Of a stretch of DNA of 9,748 nucleotides, positions 1 to 6,622 are shown piece by piece. The first letter of the stretch is position 1, and each line of letters begins with the position of its first letter. Where the stretch lies: contig CBFGSB010000116.1 in NCBI GenBank assembly GCA_965651325.1, forward strand, positions 1 through 9,748, in the 5' to 3' direction. This DNA comes from IDS-8 sp965651325 (GTDB taxonomy: Bacteria > Pseudomonadota > Gammaproteobacteria > Steroidobacterales > Woeseiaceae). Under the pieces are notes generated by a model that saw nothing but the letters and a program-made list of their open reading frames with translations, had not been told where the DNA came from and did not search any database. A program made the translations under genes and the position numbers.

Positions 1-664
1 ACGCCTGCTTGATCTCGGCGTTGCTGGACGACCCGTTCACGCCGAGGACCTCGTAAGCCCGCGCCAGCCGCGCCGCGTCCGCACTGCCGGCTGCGGATTT
101 ACGAAAGCCCCGCTGCGCCCGCAACATCGCCTCGAGCTGCGCGAGCTCCACACGGCCGATGTCGAGCTCGCTGCAGATGATCCACAGCGCGGCGCGCTCG
201 CGGCGGTGTATCGCCCCCTTGGAAAGCGCGACTTCCAGCAGCCATTGCACGAACAGCCCGCGCAGCTCCACGCGGTTCCGCGTGTCGCGCCTGAGCTCCC
301 GCAGCACGTCGTGCAGCGGGAAGGAGGGTTCCTTGCCGCTGGCGAACCAGTCCATCGCTGCCCGGGTCTCCGCGGGGTCGAGGCCGAGACGGTGCATGAG
401 CATGCGTGCCGCCCGGATCTCCTCCTCCGATACCCGGCCGTCGACCTTCGCGAGGTATCCCATTGTGCGGAACAGCGCACGAACATAGGGTCCGGGGAGA
501 TCCTCGAGGCGGGTCACCTTCAGCCTGTCGGCGTAGCGTGCATAGCCGCGGTCGAACTGGTGACCGAGCACGAGTCCGGCAAGCGCGCCCCAGGGTCCCA
601 CAGCCAGGCCCGCCACCGTGCCGACGACCTTTCCCCAGTACAAAGTGCCGCTCGCCTCTTTCAT
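1..664 (-). CDS. djlA: Co-chaperone DjlA, N-terminal part (cut by window edge)
   Basis: DjlA is an inner-membrane J-domain protein that works with DnaK. The gene begins at the ATG at 664-662 and runs off the left edge after 221 codons with no stop. The first residues read MKEASGTLYWGKVVG, followed by a glycine- and alanine-rich membrane segment (about residues 11-34) ending GHQFDRG, the usual DjlA anchor. A TerB-like helical domain follows (about 60-185), with TMGYLAKVDGRVSEEEI near 68-84 and a second acidic turn near SKGAIHRRERAAL (148-160). The J domain starts near residue 201 (ARAYEVLGV) and is cut before its HPD motif, which therefore cannot be checked. The sequence aligns closely by eye with E. 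coli DjlA as I recall it. The gene is divergent from purC with 99 nt between the start codons. Identification is firm; only completeness is unknown. Confidence 0.9.
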   Translation of the reverse strand, partial: MKEASGTLYWGKVVGTVAGLAVGPWGALAGLVLGHQFDRGYARYADRLKVTRLEDLPGPYVRALFRTMGYLAKVDGRVSEEEIRAARMLMHRLGLDPAETRAAMDWFASGKEPSFPLHDVLRELRRDTRNRVELRGLFVQWLLEVALSKGAIHRRERAALWIICSELDIGRVELAQLEAMLRAQRGFRKSAAGSADAARLARAYEVLGVNGSSSNAEIKQA

Positions 665-688
665 GCCGGCCGACGCATCATGCATGCC

Positions 689-694
689 TATGCT
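689..694 (+). promoter_or_regulatory. Candidate -10 element for purC
   Basis: TATGCT on the plus strand would place the transcript start near 701 and give a leader of about 63 nt before the ATG at 764. No convincing -35 is visible, and no PurR-like operator palindrome (ACGCAAACGTTTGCGT type) is seen. The element shares most of its bases with the djlA candidate on the other strand. Confidence 0.3.
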
Positions 695-695
695 A
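690..695 (-). promoter_or_regulatory. Candidate -10 element for djlA
   Basis: On the minus strand the hexamer TAGCAT lies so that transcription would begin near 683, giving a leader of about 20 nt for djlA. I see no good -35 hexamer upstream. It overlaps the candidate purC -10 on the other strand. This is inferred from pattern only. Confidence 0.3.
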
Positions 696-721
696 CCCGG
701 CGTGCCGACCTTTGCCTATTT

Positions 722-737
722 CCGCCCTTGCGGGCGG
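722..737 (+). other. Short hairpin in the purC leader
   Basis: CCGCCC, four loop bases TTGC, then GGGCGG form a perfect 6-bp GC stem between the djlA and purC starts. It would lie in the purC leader if the candidate promoter is right. No run of T follows, so it is not a classical terminator. In DNA this GC-rich such a stem can arise by chance, and I assign it no function. Confidence 0.25.
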
Positions 738-763
738 CGGGTCGACACGCGATCATCGCCGGC

Positions 764-1660
764 ATGATCGCACCTGACCCGATGTTCGAATCCTCAATAC
801 CGACATTGCCGTTGCTCGGCCGCGGCAAAGTGCGCGACATCTACGGTGTCGACGACGAGCACATCCTCATCGTCGCCACCGATCGCCTGTCGGCCTACGA
901 CGTCGTGTTGCCGGACCCGGTTCCCGGCAAGGGCCGCGTGCTGACGGAGATCTCGAGCTTCTGGTTTCATCGGTTGGCCGACCTCGTGCCGAACCACCTG
1001 TCGGAACGTTCGCTCGCATCGGTCGTCGCCGACCCGGATGCGCGCCGGCCGCTCGAAGGCCGCGCCGTCGTCGTGCGCCGGCTGAAGCCTCTCCCGATCG
1101 AGGCGGTCGTGCGCGGTTATATCATCGGCTCCGGCTGGCGCGACTACCAGGCGACCGGGTCGATCTGCGGCATCGCGTTACCGCCGGGCCTCGCGCAGGC
1201 CGACCGGCTGCCGGCCCCGGTGTTCACACCGGCGACCAAGGCGGCGGCCGGCGACCACGACGAGAACATCGCGTTCGAGCACGTGCAGGAACTCATCGGC
1301 GCGCGCCTGGCGGACAAGGTGCGGGATCTTGCGTTCGAGATTTACACGCGTGCCGCCGCGTACGCGCTGGAGCGCGGCATCATCGTTGCCGATACCAAGT
1401 TCGAGTTCGGGCTGGACGACGAAGGCCGCCTGTTCCTGATCGATGAGGTGCTGACCCCGGACTCGTCGCGCTTCTGGCCGCTCGACGAGTACCGCCCCGG
1501 CACCAGCCCGCCGAGCTTCGACAAGCAGTACGTGCGCGACTACCTCGACACGCTCGACTGGGACAAGACCGCGCCGGGCCCTGCCCTGCCACCGGAAATC
1601 ATCGCCCGCACGAGCGAGAAATACCGGGAAGCATTGCGCTTGATCACCGGGCGGAACTGA
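764..1660 (+). CDS. purC: SAICAR synthetase (phosphoribosylaminoimidazole-succinocarboxamide synthase)
   Basis: This cytosolic enzyme joins aspartate to CAIR using ATP to form SAICAR in de novo purine synthesis. The 298-residue product carries the nucleotide-binding GRGKVRD near 19-25, ATDRLSAYDVVLP (38-50), the family signature around RRLKPLPIEAVVRGYIIGSG (105-124), and the second signature VADTKFEFG (208-216) followed by LIDEVLTPDSSRFW (225-238). At about 300 residues it belongs to the longer form known from yeast and Burkholderia-type bacteria, not the roughly 237-residue E. coli form. The ATG at 764 was chosen; an in-frame ATG at 782 (residue 7, MFESSIPTLPLLG) is equally plausible because family members begin close to that motif and neither site has a clear Shine-Dalgarno. 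The frame stays open upstream to 206, but that part is antisense to djlA and is not coding. purC stands apart from purEK, which lies 3.4 kb downstream. Confidence 0.95.
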   Translation: MIAPDPMFESSIPTLPLLGRGKVRDIYGVDDEHILIVATDRLSAYDVVLPDPVPGKGRVLTEISSFWFHRLADLVPNHLSERSLASVVADPDARRPLEGRAVVVRRLKPLPIEAVVRGYIIGSGWRDYQATGSICGIALPPGLAQADRLPAPVFTPATKAAAGDHDENIAFEHVQELIGARLADKVRDLAFEIYTRAAAYALERGIIVADTKFEFGLDDEGRLFLIDEVLTPDSSRFWPLDEYRPGTSPPSFDKQYVRDYLDTLDWDKTAPGPALPPEIIARTSEKYREALRLITGRN

Positions 1661-1713
1661 GGCGAGCCGCCGCAAAGGCCTGCGCATGCGGGGGCACCGG
1701 GTGGCTCCTCATG

Positions 1714-1719
1714 TACAAT
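1714..1719 (+). promoter_or_regulatory. Candidate -10 element for the BrkB-family gene
   Basis: TACAAT is a close match to the sigma-70 -10 consensus and is followed by GC-rich sequence. Transcription would start near 1726, leaving about 36 nt before the ATG at 1762. The element lies inside the longest possible reading frame (start 1711), which argues against that upstream start. No good -35 is seen. Confidence 0.4.
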
Positions 1720-1761
1720 CGCGCGAACGCCGGACAGGGTGGTCCCGTACGCAGCACGAAC

Positions 1762-3090
1762 ATGATCCCCTCACTACAAGCGAAGATCGACCACCTGGTC
1801 TGGACCTCGGACCTCGAAAACAAGGGCCCGCCAGGGCGCATCGCGGCTACGCTGCTGCGCTACCTGTATGCGCTGCTGCGCGACATCCTCACCGGCGAGC
1901 TGACCCTGCGCGCCATGAGTCTCGTCTACACGACTCTCCTCTCGGTCGTACCGCTGGTCGCCTTCAGCTTTTCGGTCCTCAAGGGGCTCGGCGTCCACAA
2001 CCGGCTGCGCCCCTACCTTTTCAACGTGCTCTCGCCGCTGGGAACGGAGGGCGAGAAGATCACCAATGAGGTAATCGAATTCGTCGACAACGTGGAAGGC
2101 GGCGTTCTCGGTGGACTGAGCCTCGCGTTTTTCGTGTTCACCGCCATCTCGATGGTGCAGAAAGTGGAAGGTGCGTTCAACCACGTCTGGCACGTGTCGA
2201 AACCCCGCAGCATCGCGCGCCGGTTCTCGGAATATACCGTGGTGCTCTTGATCAGCCCGGTCGTGGTGGTGGTGGCGCTCGGCATGATCGCCTCCATTCG
2301 CAGCACCGCCGTCGTGCAACGGATATTGAGCCACGAATCGCTCGGGCCGTTAGTGCTCAGCATCAGCGAAATCGCTCCGTTCCTGCTGATCACCGCGGTG
2401 TTCACCTTCCTGTACCTGTTCGTACCGAACACGCGCGTAGGCTTCAAGGCAGCCGGCATCGGCGGCATTTTCGCCGGTGTCCTGTGGGCGACCCTCGGGG
2501 CAATCTTCGCCAACTTCGTCGCTTACACGACCACCAAGCAGGTCATCTATTCGAGCTTCGCGGTGGCCATCTCGACACTGGTCTGGCTGTACCTGAGCTG
2601 GGTCGTGCTCCTTATCGGGGCGCAGCTCAGCTTTTACCTGCAGCGGCCGGAATTCCTGCGCATCGGCCGGCGCGAGCCGCGGCTGTCGAACAGCATGCGG
2701 GAACGCCTGGCCCTCAACATCATGTACCTGGCCGGGCAGGCATTCCGCGAGCCGTCACGCCACCTCACGTTCGACCGGATGAGCGACCAGCTCAAGGTAC
2801 CTGCGATTGCACTGACGCCGATCGTGAACGATCTCGAAGATGCCGGGCTGTTGCTGACAACCGAGAAGGAAACGCTGATACCGGGGCGGGACATGTCGCG
2901 CATGCGCCTGTCGGAGATCCTGCGGGTCGTGCGTCGCTTCGGCGACACCGGGTCCTATCGCGGGCCGCGCTGGCTGCCGGGCGTGGACAAGCTGGGCAAG
3001 CAGGTGGACGCTGCGGTCGACGGCGTGGTGGGCGACAGGACGCTGGCGGACCTGGTCGACGAGCTGGATACGCGCAAGGAAAGCGCGTAG
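1762..3090 (+). CDS. YihY/BrkB-family inner-membrane protein
   Basis: The family (once called RNase BN by mistake) consists of polytopic inner-membrane proteins of unsettled function. The 442-residue product has a cytoplasmic N-terminus and about six membrane segments near 54-74, 113-133, 158-178, 198-222, 229-252 and 264-292. Typical family sequence includes AMSLVYTTLLSVVPLVAFSF (51-70), the segment around KVEGAFNHVWHV (134-145), and VIYSSFAVAISTLVWLYLSW (261-280). A soluble C-terminal region (about 308-395) reads like the winged-helix tail of longer BrkB proteins, with SEILRVVRRFG near 384-394. The start at 1762 (MIPSLQAKI) is preferred over 1711 because a candidate -10 element overlaps the upstream ATG; neither has a strong Shine-Dalgarno. 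The gene is convergent with pmbA, 29 nt apart, and no terminator hairpin is evident between them. Family assignment is firm; the substrate is unknown. Confidence 0.9.
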   Translation: MIPSLQAKIDHLVWTSDLENKGPPGRIAATLLRYLYALLRDILTGELTLRAMSLVYTTLLSVVPLVAFSFSVLKGLGVHNRLRPYLFNVLSPLGTEGEKITNEVIEFVDNVEGGVLGGLSLAFFVFTAISMVQKVEGAFNHVWHVSKPRSIARRFSEYTVVLLISPVVVVVALGMIASIRSTAVVQRILSHESLGPLVLSISEIAPFLLITAVFTFLYLFVPNTRVGFKAAGIGGIFAGVLWATLGAIFANFVAYTTTKQVIYSSFAVAISTLVWLYLSWVVLLIGAQLSFYLQRPEFLRIGRREPRLSNSMRERLALNIMYLAGQAFREPSRHLTFDRMSDQLKVPAIALTPIVNDLEDAGLLLTTEKETLIPGRDMSRMRLSEILRVVRRFGDTGSYRGPRWLPGVDKLGKQVDAAVDGVVGDRTLADLVDELDTRKESA

Positions 3091-3119
3091 CCGTCTCGAA
3101 GTACAAGCAGGCGGCGCGC

Positions 3120-4466
3120 TCAGGCGCCGGCGATCGTCATTTCTTCCACCAGCAGCGAACCGCAACGAATGCCGCCGCGCAGGTCCTGGTCGCGGCCGAT
3201 CGCGGCAATACGCCGGTAGAGGTCCTTGAGATTGCCGGCGATCGTCACCTCGTGCACCGGGTGCGCGATCTCGCCGTTCTCGATCCAGAAACCGACTGCG
3301 CCGCGTGAATAGTCGCCGGTAACGCCGTTCACGCCCTGCCCGATCAGCTCGTGCACCAGGAGGCCCCGGCCCATGGCCCGGAGCAGCGCCTGCAGGTCCT
3401 CGGCATTGCCCGGCACGACGAGATTGTGCGCCCCGCCCGCGTTGCCGGTCGTCTGCAAGCCGAGCCGCCGCGCGGAGTACGAGCTCAGGAGGTAGCCCTG
3501 CAGCACGCCGTCGATCACGAGGTCGCGATCCGTGGTGGCGACACCTTCGGCGTCGAACGGCGCGCTCGCCAAGCCCTTGGGAATATGCGGCCGCTCCTCG
3601 ATGGTGACGAACTCCGGAAAGACCTGCTCGCCGGCGGCGTCCAGGAGGAACGACTCGCGCCGGTACTGCGCACCGCCGGAAATTGCGCCGATCGCGTGAC
3701 CGATGAAGCCGCGCGCGAGATCGGGCACGAACAGGACCGGCGCTTTCGTCGTCCCGATCTTGCGGGCGCCGAGCCGCGCGACGGCACGGCGCGCGGCGGT
3801 GCGGCCGACCTCCTCTACCGGCTCGAGATCCGCGGCGTCGCGCGCCGCGGTGTAATGGTAGTCGCGCTCCATGGCGCCGTCGGCTTCGCCGAGCACGACA
3901 CAGCTCGCACCGTGCCGCGTGGTGGCGTAATGGCCAAGAAAACCGTGCGAGTTGCCGTACGCACGGGCGCCGGAATGCGTGCTCAGCGTCGCGCCTTCCG
4001 AATTGCGAATGCGTTCGTCGAACCCGCGTGCGGCGTCCTCGCAGGCAATCGCGAGCTCGATCGCCCGGCCCGAATCGAGATCCCAGGGATGCGCGAGATC
4101 GAGATCGGGCGGGTTCCTTGCCATGAGGGCGGCATCGGCGAGGCCGGCGTGCTTGTCCGGAGCGGTGAGTTTCGCGAAGGAACGCGCCTTCGCCACGGCC
4201 TCCCTGAGCGCGTCGCGATTGAAATCCGACGTGCTCGCGCTGCCCTTCGACTGGCCGACGTAAATCGTGATGCCCGCACCACGGTCGTTGGTGTACTCGA
4301 CGGTCTCGACATCGCCCAACCGCGCCGTCGCGGAGAGCCCGAGGTAGTGGCTGGCCGATGCTTCCGCCTGGGTTGCACCGAGCTTCTTCGCCTCGTCCAG
4401 CATGAACCGGACGATGCGGTCGAGTTCTGCCGCATCCGCCGCGGCATGGCCCGCTTGCACGCTCAT
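3120..4466 (-). CDS. pmbA: Metalloprotease subunit PmbA/TldE
   Basis: PmbA (TldE) is the non-catalytic partner of TldD; together they form a cytosolic zinc protease that degrades unfolded peptides and, in E. coli, matures microcin B17 and degrades the CcdA antitoxin. The 448-residue product matches E. coli PmbA (450 aa) along its length: GDVETVEY (51-58), KGSASTSDFN (74-83), YGNSHGFLGHYATTRH (170-185), GLASAPFDAEGV (298-309), SSYSARRLGL (328-337), GQGVNGVTGDYSRGAVGFW (376-394) and the C-terminal MTIAGA. The HExxxH zinc motif of TldD is absent, as expected for this subunit. The ATG at 4466-4464 (MSVQAGHAA) is preceded by an AAGG-type ribosome site. The frame is open further upstream, but that part is antisense to darP. 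It is divergent from darP across 60 nt, as in E. coli, and has its partner tldD on the same strand 3.9 kb away. Confidence 0.95.
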   Translation of the reverse strand: MSVQAGHAAADAAELDRIVRFMLDEAKKLGATQAEASASHYLGLSATARLGDVETVEYTNDRGAGITIYVGQSKGSASTSDFNRDALREAVAKARSFAKLTAPDKHAGLADAALMARNPPDLDLAHPWDLDSGRAIELAIACEDAARGFDERIRNSEGATLSTHSGARAYGNSHGFLGHYATTRHGASCVVLGEADGAMERDYHYTAARDAADLEPVEEVGRTAARRAVARLGARKIGTTKAPVLFVPDLARGFIGHAIGAISGGAQYRRESFLLDAAGEQVFPEFVTIEERPHIPKGLASAPFDAEGVATTDRDLVIDGVLQGYLLSSYSARRLGLQTTGNAGGAHNLVVPGNAEDLQALLRAMGRGLLVHELIGQGVNGVTGDYSRGAVGFWIENGEIAHPVHEVTIAGNLKDLYRRIAAIGRDQDLRGGIRCGSLLVEEMTIAGA

Positions 4467-4510
4467 TCGCTTGCCTTGCGCCTCCGTATGCCTCGTCTCC
4501 GTGGCGCTGC

Positions 4511-4520
4511 ATGATACTAT
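4511..4520 (+). promoter_or_regulatory. Extended -10 promoter of darP; predicts a leaderless message
   Basis: The bases TG-A-TACTAT (4512-4520) make an extended -10 element. Its last base lies six bases before the ATG at 4527, so transcription would start at or next to the A of the start codon. No Shine-Dalgarno precedes that ATG, which agrees with a leaderless message. On the minus strand the same bases hold TAGTAT and TATCAT, which could serve pmbA. No clear -35 is seen, and the assignment is inference. Confidence 0.45.
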
Positions 4521-4526
4521 GCCGCG

Positions 4527-5054
4527 ATGACGCGGGTGAACGAGGAACGCCCGAGCAAAAGCGCCCGCAAACGCCAGCAGCTTGCGCTGCAGGCGCTCGG
4601 CGAGAAGCTCGTCGAGCTGCCGACCAGCGACCTCGAAATGCTCGGCCTCGACGACGCGCTGTTCGATGCGGTCGTCGCGGCGAAGACCATGCGGGCGCAC
4701 GGTGCGTTGCGACGCCAGCGCCAGCTTATCGGCAAGCTGATGCGCGGCGCGGACGCCGCGCGCATCGAGGCCGCCCTGGAGGCACTCGGGGGTGACACCC
4801 GCTCGGCCGTCGCCGTGTTCCACGCCGCGGAAGCGTGGCGCGACCGGATCGCTGCCGAGGGGCTGCCCGCGCTGGCCGAATTCGAGAGGCTCGCGAGCGC
4901 CGGGCAACCGCGGATCGCGAGCTTGCTGCGCGAATACAAAAACATGAGTGAAACGAGCCAGCGCACCGCGCGCCGGCGCCTGTTTCGCGAAATTCACCAG
5001 GTACTCGAAAGGATGGAAGCGGACAAGTGCGCGAACGAAGCAACGCGACAGTAG
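4527..5054 (+). CDS. darP: Ribosome-assembly factor DarP (YjgA, DUF615)
   Basis: DarP binds the maturing 50S subunit near the peptidyl transferase centre late in assembly. The 175-residue product is highly charged and helical, with PSKSARKRQ (9-17) matching the conserved start of the E. coli protein (SKSEIKRD), then a heptad-like region around QALGEKLVELP and the conserved RRQRQLIGKLMR (62-73). It ends with the positively charged segment RTARRRLFREIHQVL. The start at 4527 fits because the conserved SKS motif follows within ten residues. It lacks the acidic N-terminal extension of the enterobacterial protein (about 183 aa). The gene overlaps purE by 28 nt, so darP and purEK are almost certainly cotranscribed. 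Identification is firm. Confidence 0.93.
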   Translation: MTRVNEERPSKSARKRQQLALQALGEKLVELPTSDLEMLGLDDALFDAVVAAKTMRAHGALRRQRQLIGKLMRGADAARIEAALEALGGDTRSAVAVFHAAEAWRDRIAAEGLPALAEFERLASAGQPRIASLLREYKNMSETSQRTARRRLFREIHQVLERMEADKCANEATRQ

Positions 5055-5533
5055 GCGTCATCATGGGCTCCCGCTCGGACTGGGAGACCATGCGGCATAC
5101 CACCGAAGTGCTGGACGAGCTGGGGGTTCCCTATGACGTGCAGGTCGTGTCGGCGCACCGCACACCGGAGCTCATGTTCGAGTACGCCGAAACCGCGGTC
5201 GACCGTGGTCTCAAGGTGATCATTGCCGGCGCGGGAGGCGCCGCGCACCTGCCGGGCATGACGGCCTCCCGGACCCGCCTGCCGGTGATCGGCGTGCCGG
5301 TTCGCTCCAAAGCGCTGCAGGGAATGGATTCGCTGCTGTCGATCGCGCAGATGCCGGCCGGCGTGCCCGTCGGCAGCATGGCGATCGGCAAGGCGGGGGC
5401 GGTCAACGCCGCCCTGTATGCCGCGGCCATTGTTGCCACCGCCGACGCGGGCGTGGCGGAGGCGCTGGAGCGCTACCGTCGGCAGCAGACCGCCGCGGTG
5501 CTCGCCGACCCGGATCCCACGACCGGCGAGTGA
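5027..5533 (+). CDS. purE: N5-CAIR mutase
   Basis: PurE rearranges N5-CAIR, the product of PurK, into CAIR, the substrate of PurC. The 168-residue product is the class I form: GSRSDW (14-19) binds the ribose phosphate, SAHRTP (42-47) holds the active-site His44, and GAGGAAHLPGM (68-78) and AIGKAGAVNAAL (119-130) are the usual glycine-rich loops. I chose the GTG at 5027-5029: it gives eight residues before the first strand (VGVIMGS), as in E. coli, whereas the next ATG falls inside that strand. A purine-rich stretch (GGATGGAAG) lies upstream within darP. It overlaps the end of darP by 28 nt and its TGA overlaps the purK GTG start. Identification is very firm. Confidence 0.97.
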   Translation: MRERSNATVGVIMGSRSDWETMRHTTEVLDELGVPYDVQVVSAHRTPELMFEYAETAVDRGLKVIIAGAGGAAHLPGMTASRTRLPVIGVPVRSKALQGMDSLLSIAQMPAGVPVGSMAIGKAGAVNAALYAAAIVATADAGVAEALERYRRQQTAAVLADPDPTTGE

Positions 5534-6618
5534 CTACCGTCGGCATCATTGGCGGCGGCCAGCTCGGCCAGATGCTGGGTTTTGCCGGACGCGCGCTGGA
5601 CCTGGATTTCGTCTTCCTCGAGCCGCAGCCCAATCCCCCGGCGGCGGCCGCCGGAACGGTCATCCAGGGCGCTTTCGACAGCGAAGAAGCACTCGCGACG
5701 CTCGCCGGGCGCGCGGACGTGGTCACCTACGAATTCGAGAACGTCCCGGTGAGCGCGGTGGAGTGGCTGGCCGGCAGGATGCCCACCCTGCCGCCGGCGG
5801 AAGCGCTGCGGCACGCGCAGGACCGCCTGCATGAGAAGGAGCTGTTCGAGGCGCTCGACATCCCGGTCCCGCCCTACCGGGCCGTCGATTCAGAGGCCTC
5901 GCTCACCACGGCCGTCGAGGCGATCGGGCTGCCGCTGGTGCTGAAGACGCGCCGCTGGGGCTACGACGGCAAGGGCCAGGCGGTACTGCGAACGGAGGCC
6001 GACCTGGAGCCGGCCTGGCGGCAGCTCGGGGACAAGCCGTTGCTGGCCGAGGCGTTCGTCGAGTTCGAGCGCGAGCTGTCGGTCATCGGGGCGCGGCGGG
6101 CCGACGGCGAGACCGCCGTGTACCCGCTGGTCGAGAACCGGCACCGCGAGGGCATCCTGCGCGTCTCGAAAGCTCCCGTGGAGGATGACGACGCGAACGC
6201 GGCGGCCCGCCGGTACCTGCTGGCGCTCCTGGGCCGGCTGGACTACGTCGGGGTGCTGGCACTGGAGCTGTTCCAGGCCGGCGGGCGGCTGCTGGCCAAC
6301 GAATTCGCGCCCCGGGTGCACAACTCGGGCCACTGGACCATCGAGGGGGCCGCTACCAGCCAGTTCGAGAATCACCTGCGGGCCGTCCTGGGCCTGCCCC
6401 TGGGCCCGACCCGTGCACTGGGTCACGCCGCCATGGTCAATTTAATCGGTACCTTTCCGGAGCGGGGCCGTGAGCTCGAGCGGGCAGGCTTCCGGCTGCA
6501 CGATTACGGTAAAATGGCGCGTCCGGGGCGCAAACTCGGCCACGCGACGACGGTGGCGGAAAGCGCCGGCGACCGGGACCGGCGGGTTTCGGAAGCGCTC
6601 GCAATAATCGAAGATTGA
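5530..6618 (+). CDS. purK: N5-carboxyaminoimidazole ribonucleotide synthase
   Basis: PurK, an ATP-grasp enzyme, carboxylates AIR with ATP and bicarbonate to give N5-CAIR, which PurE then uses. The 362-residue product has GGGQLGQM (8-15) at the start of the first domain, TYEFENVP (66-73), the ATP-binding KTRRWGYDGKGQ (139-150), and NEFAPRVHNSGHWT (257-270) with the Mg- and ATP-binding acidic and asparagine residues in the last domain. The length agrees with the family (E. coli 355). It begins with GTG in a GTGA overlap with the purE stop, so translation is probably coupled; no separate ribosome site is clear. The FHA-ATPase gene begins 4 nt after its stop. Confidence 0.97.
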   Translation: MTTVGIIGGGQLGQMLGFAGRALDLDFVFLEPQPNPPAAAAGTVIQGAFDSEEALATLAGRADVVTYEFENVPVSAVEWLAGRMPTLPPAEALRHAQDRLHEKELFEALDIPVPPYRAVDSEASLTTAVEAIGLPLVLKTRRWGYDGKGQAVLRTEADLEPAWRQLGDKPLLAEAFVEFERELSVIGARRADGETAVYPLVENRHREGILRVSKAPVEDDDANAAARRYLLALLGRLDYVGVLALELFQAGGRLLANEFAPRVHNSGHWTIEGAATSQFENHLRAVLGLPLGPTRALGHAAMVNLIGTFPERGRELERAGFRLHDYGKMARPGRKLGHATTVAESAGDRDRRVSEALAIIED

Positions 6619-6622
6619 GCGG

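Noticed and set aside
206..763. In-frame open extension of purC by 186 codons upstream
   Set aside because: It is antisense to djlA, whose sequence matches its family, and PurC proteins begin near the GRGKVRD motif. The open frame is an effect of high GC content.
665..763. Riboswitch or PurR operator in the purC leader
   Set aside because: The 99-nt gap is too short for a purine riboswitch plus promoter, and no PurR-type palindrome is present; only a 6-bp GC hairpin is seen.
1661..1761. Terminator after purC
   Set aside because: An 8-base palindrome (CGCATGCG, 1683-1690) is present, but there is no stem of useful length with a T-run; I see no terminator here.
2755..4512. 585-codon minus-strand frame overlapping brkB and pmbA
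   Set aside because: Arg-rich frame-shifted shadow of pmbA continuing antisense into the BrkB gene; no family resemblance.
3351..4514. 387-codon plus-strand reading frame across pmbA
   Set aside because: Lies wholly antisense to pmbA, is Arg- and Ala-rich without recognisable domains, and pmbA matches E. coli PmbA along its full length.
4467..4997. Upstream open extension of the pmbA frame to 625 residues
   Set aside because: Antisense to darP; PmbA family length is about 450, and an ATG with a ribosome site sits at the right place (4466).
5027..5070. ATG at 5063 as the purE start
   Set aside because: It lies inside the conserved first strand VGVIMGS, so a protein starting there would lose part of the phosphate-binding region.
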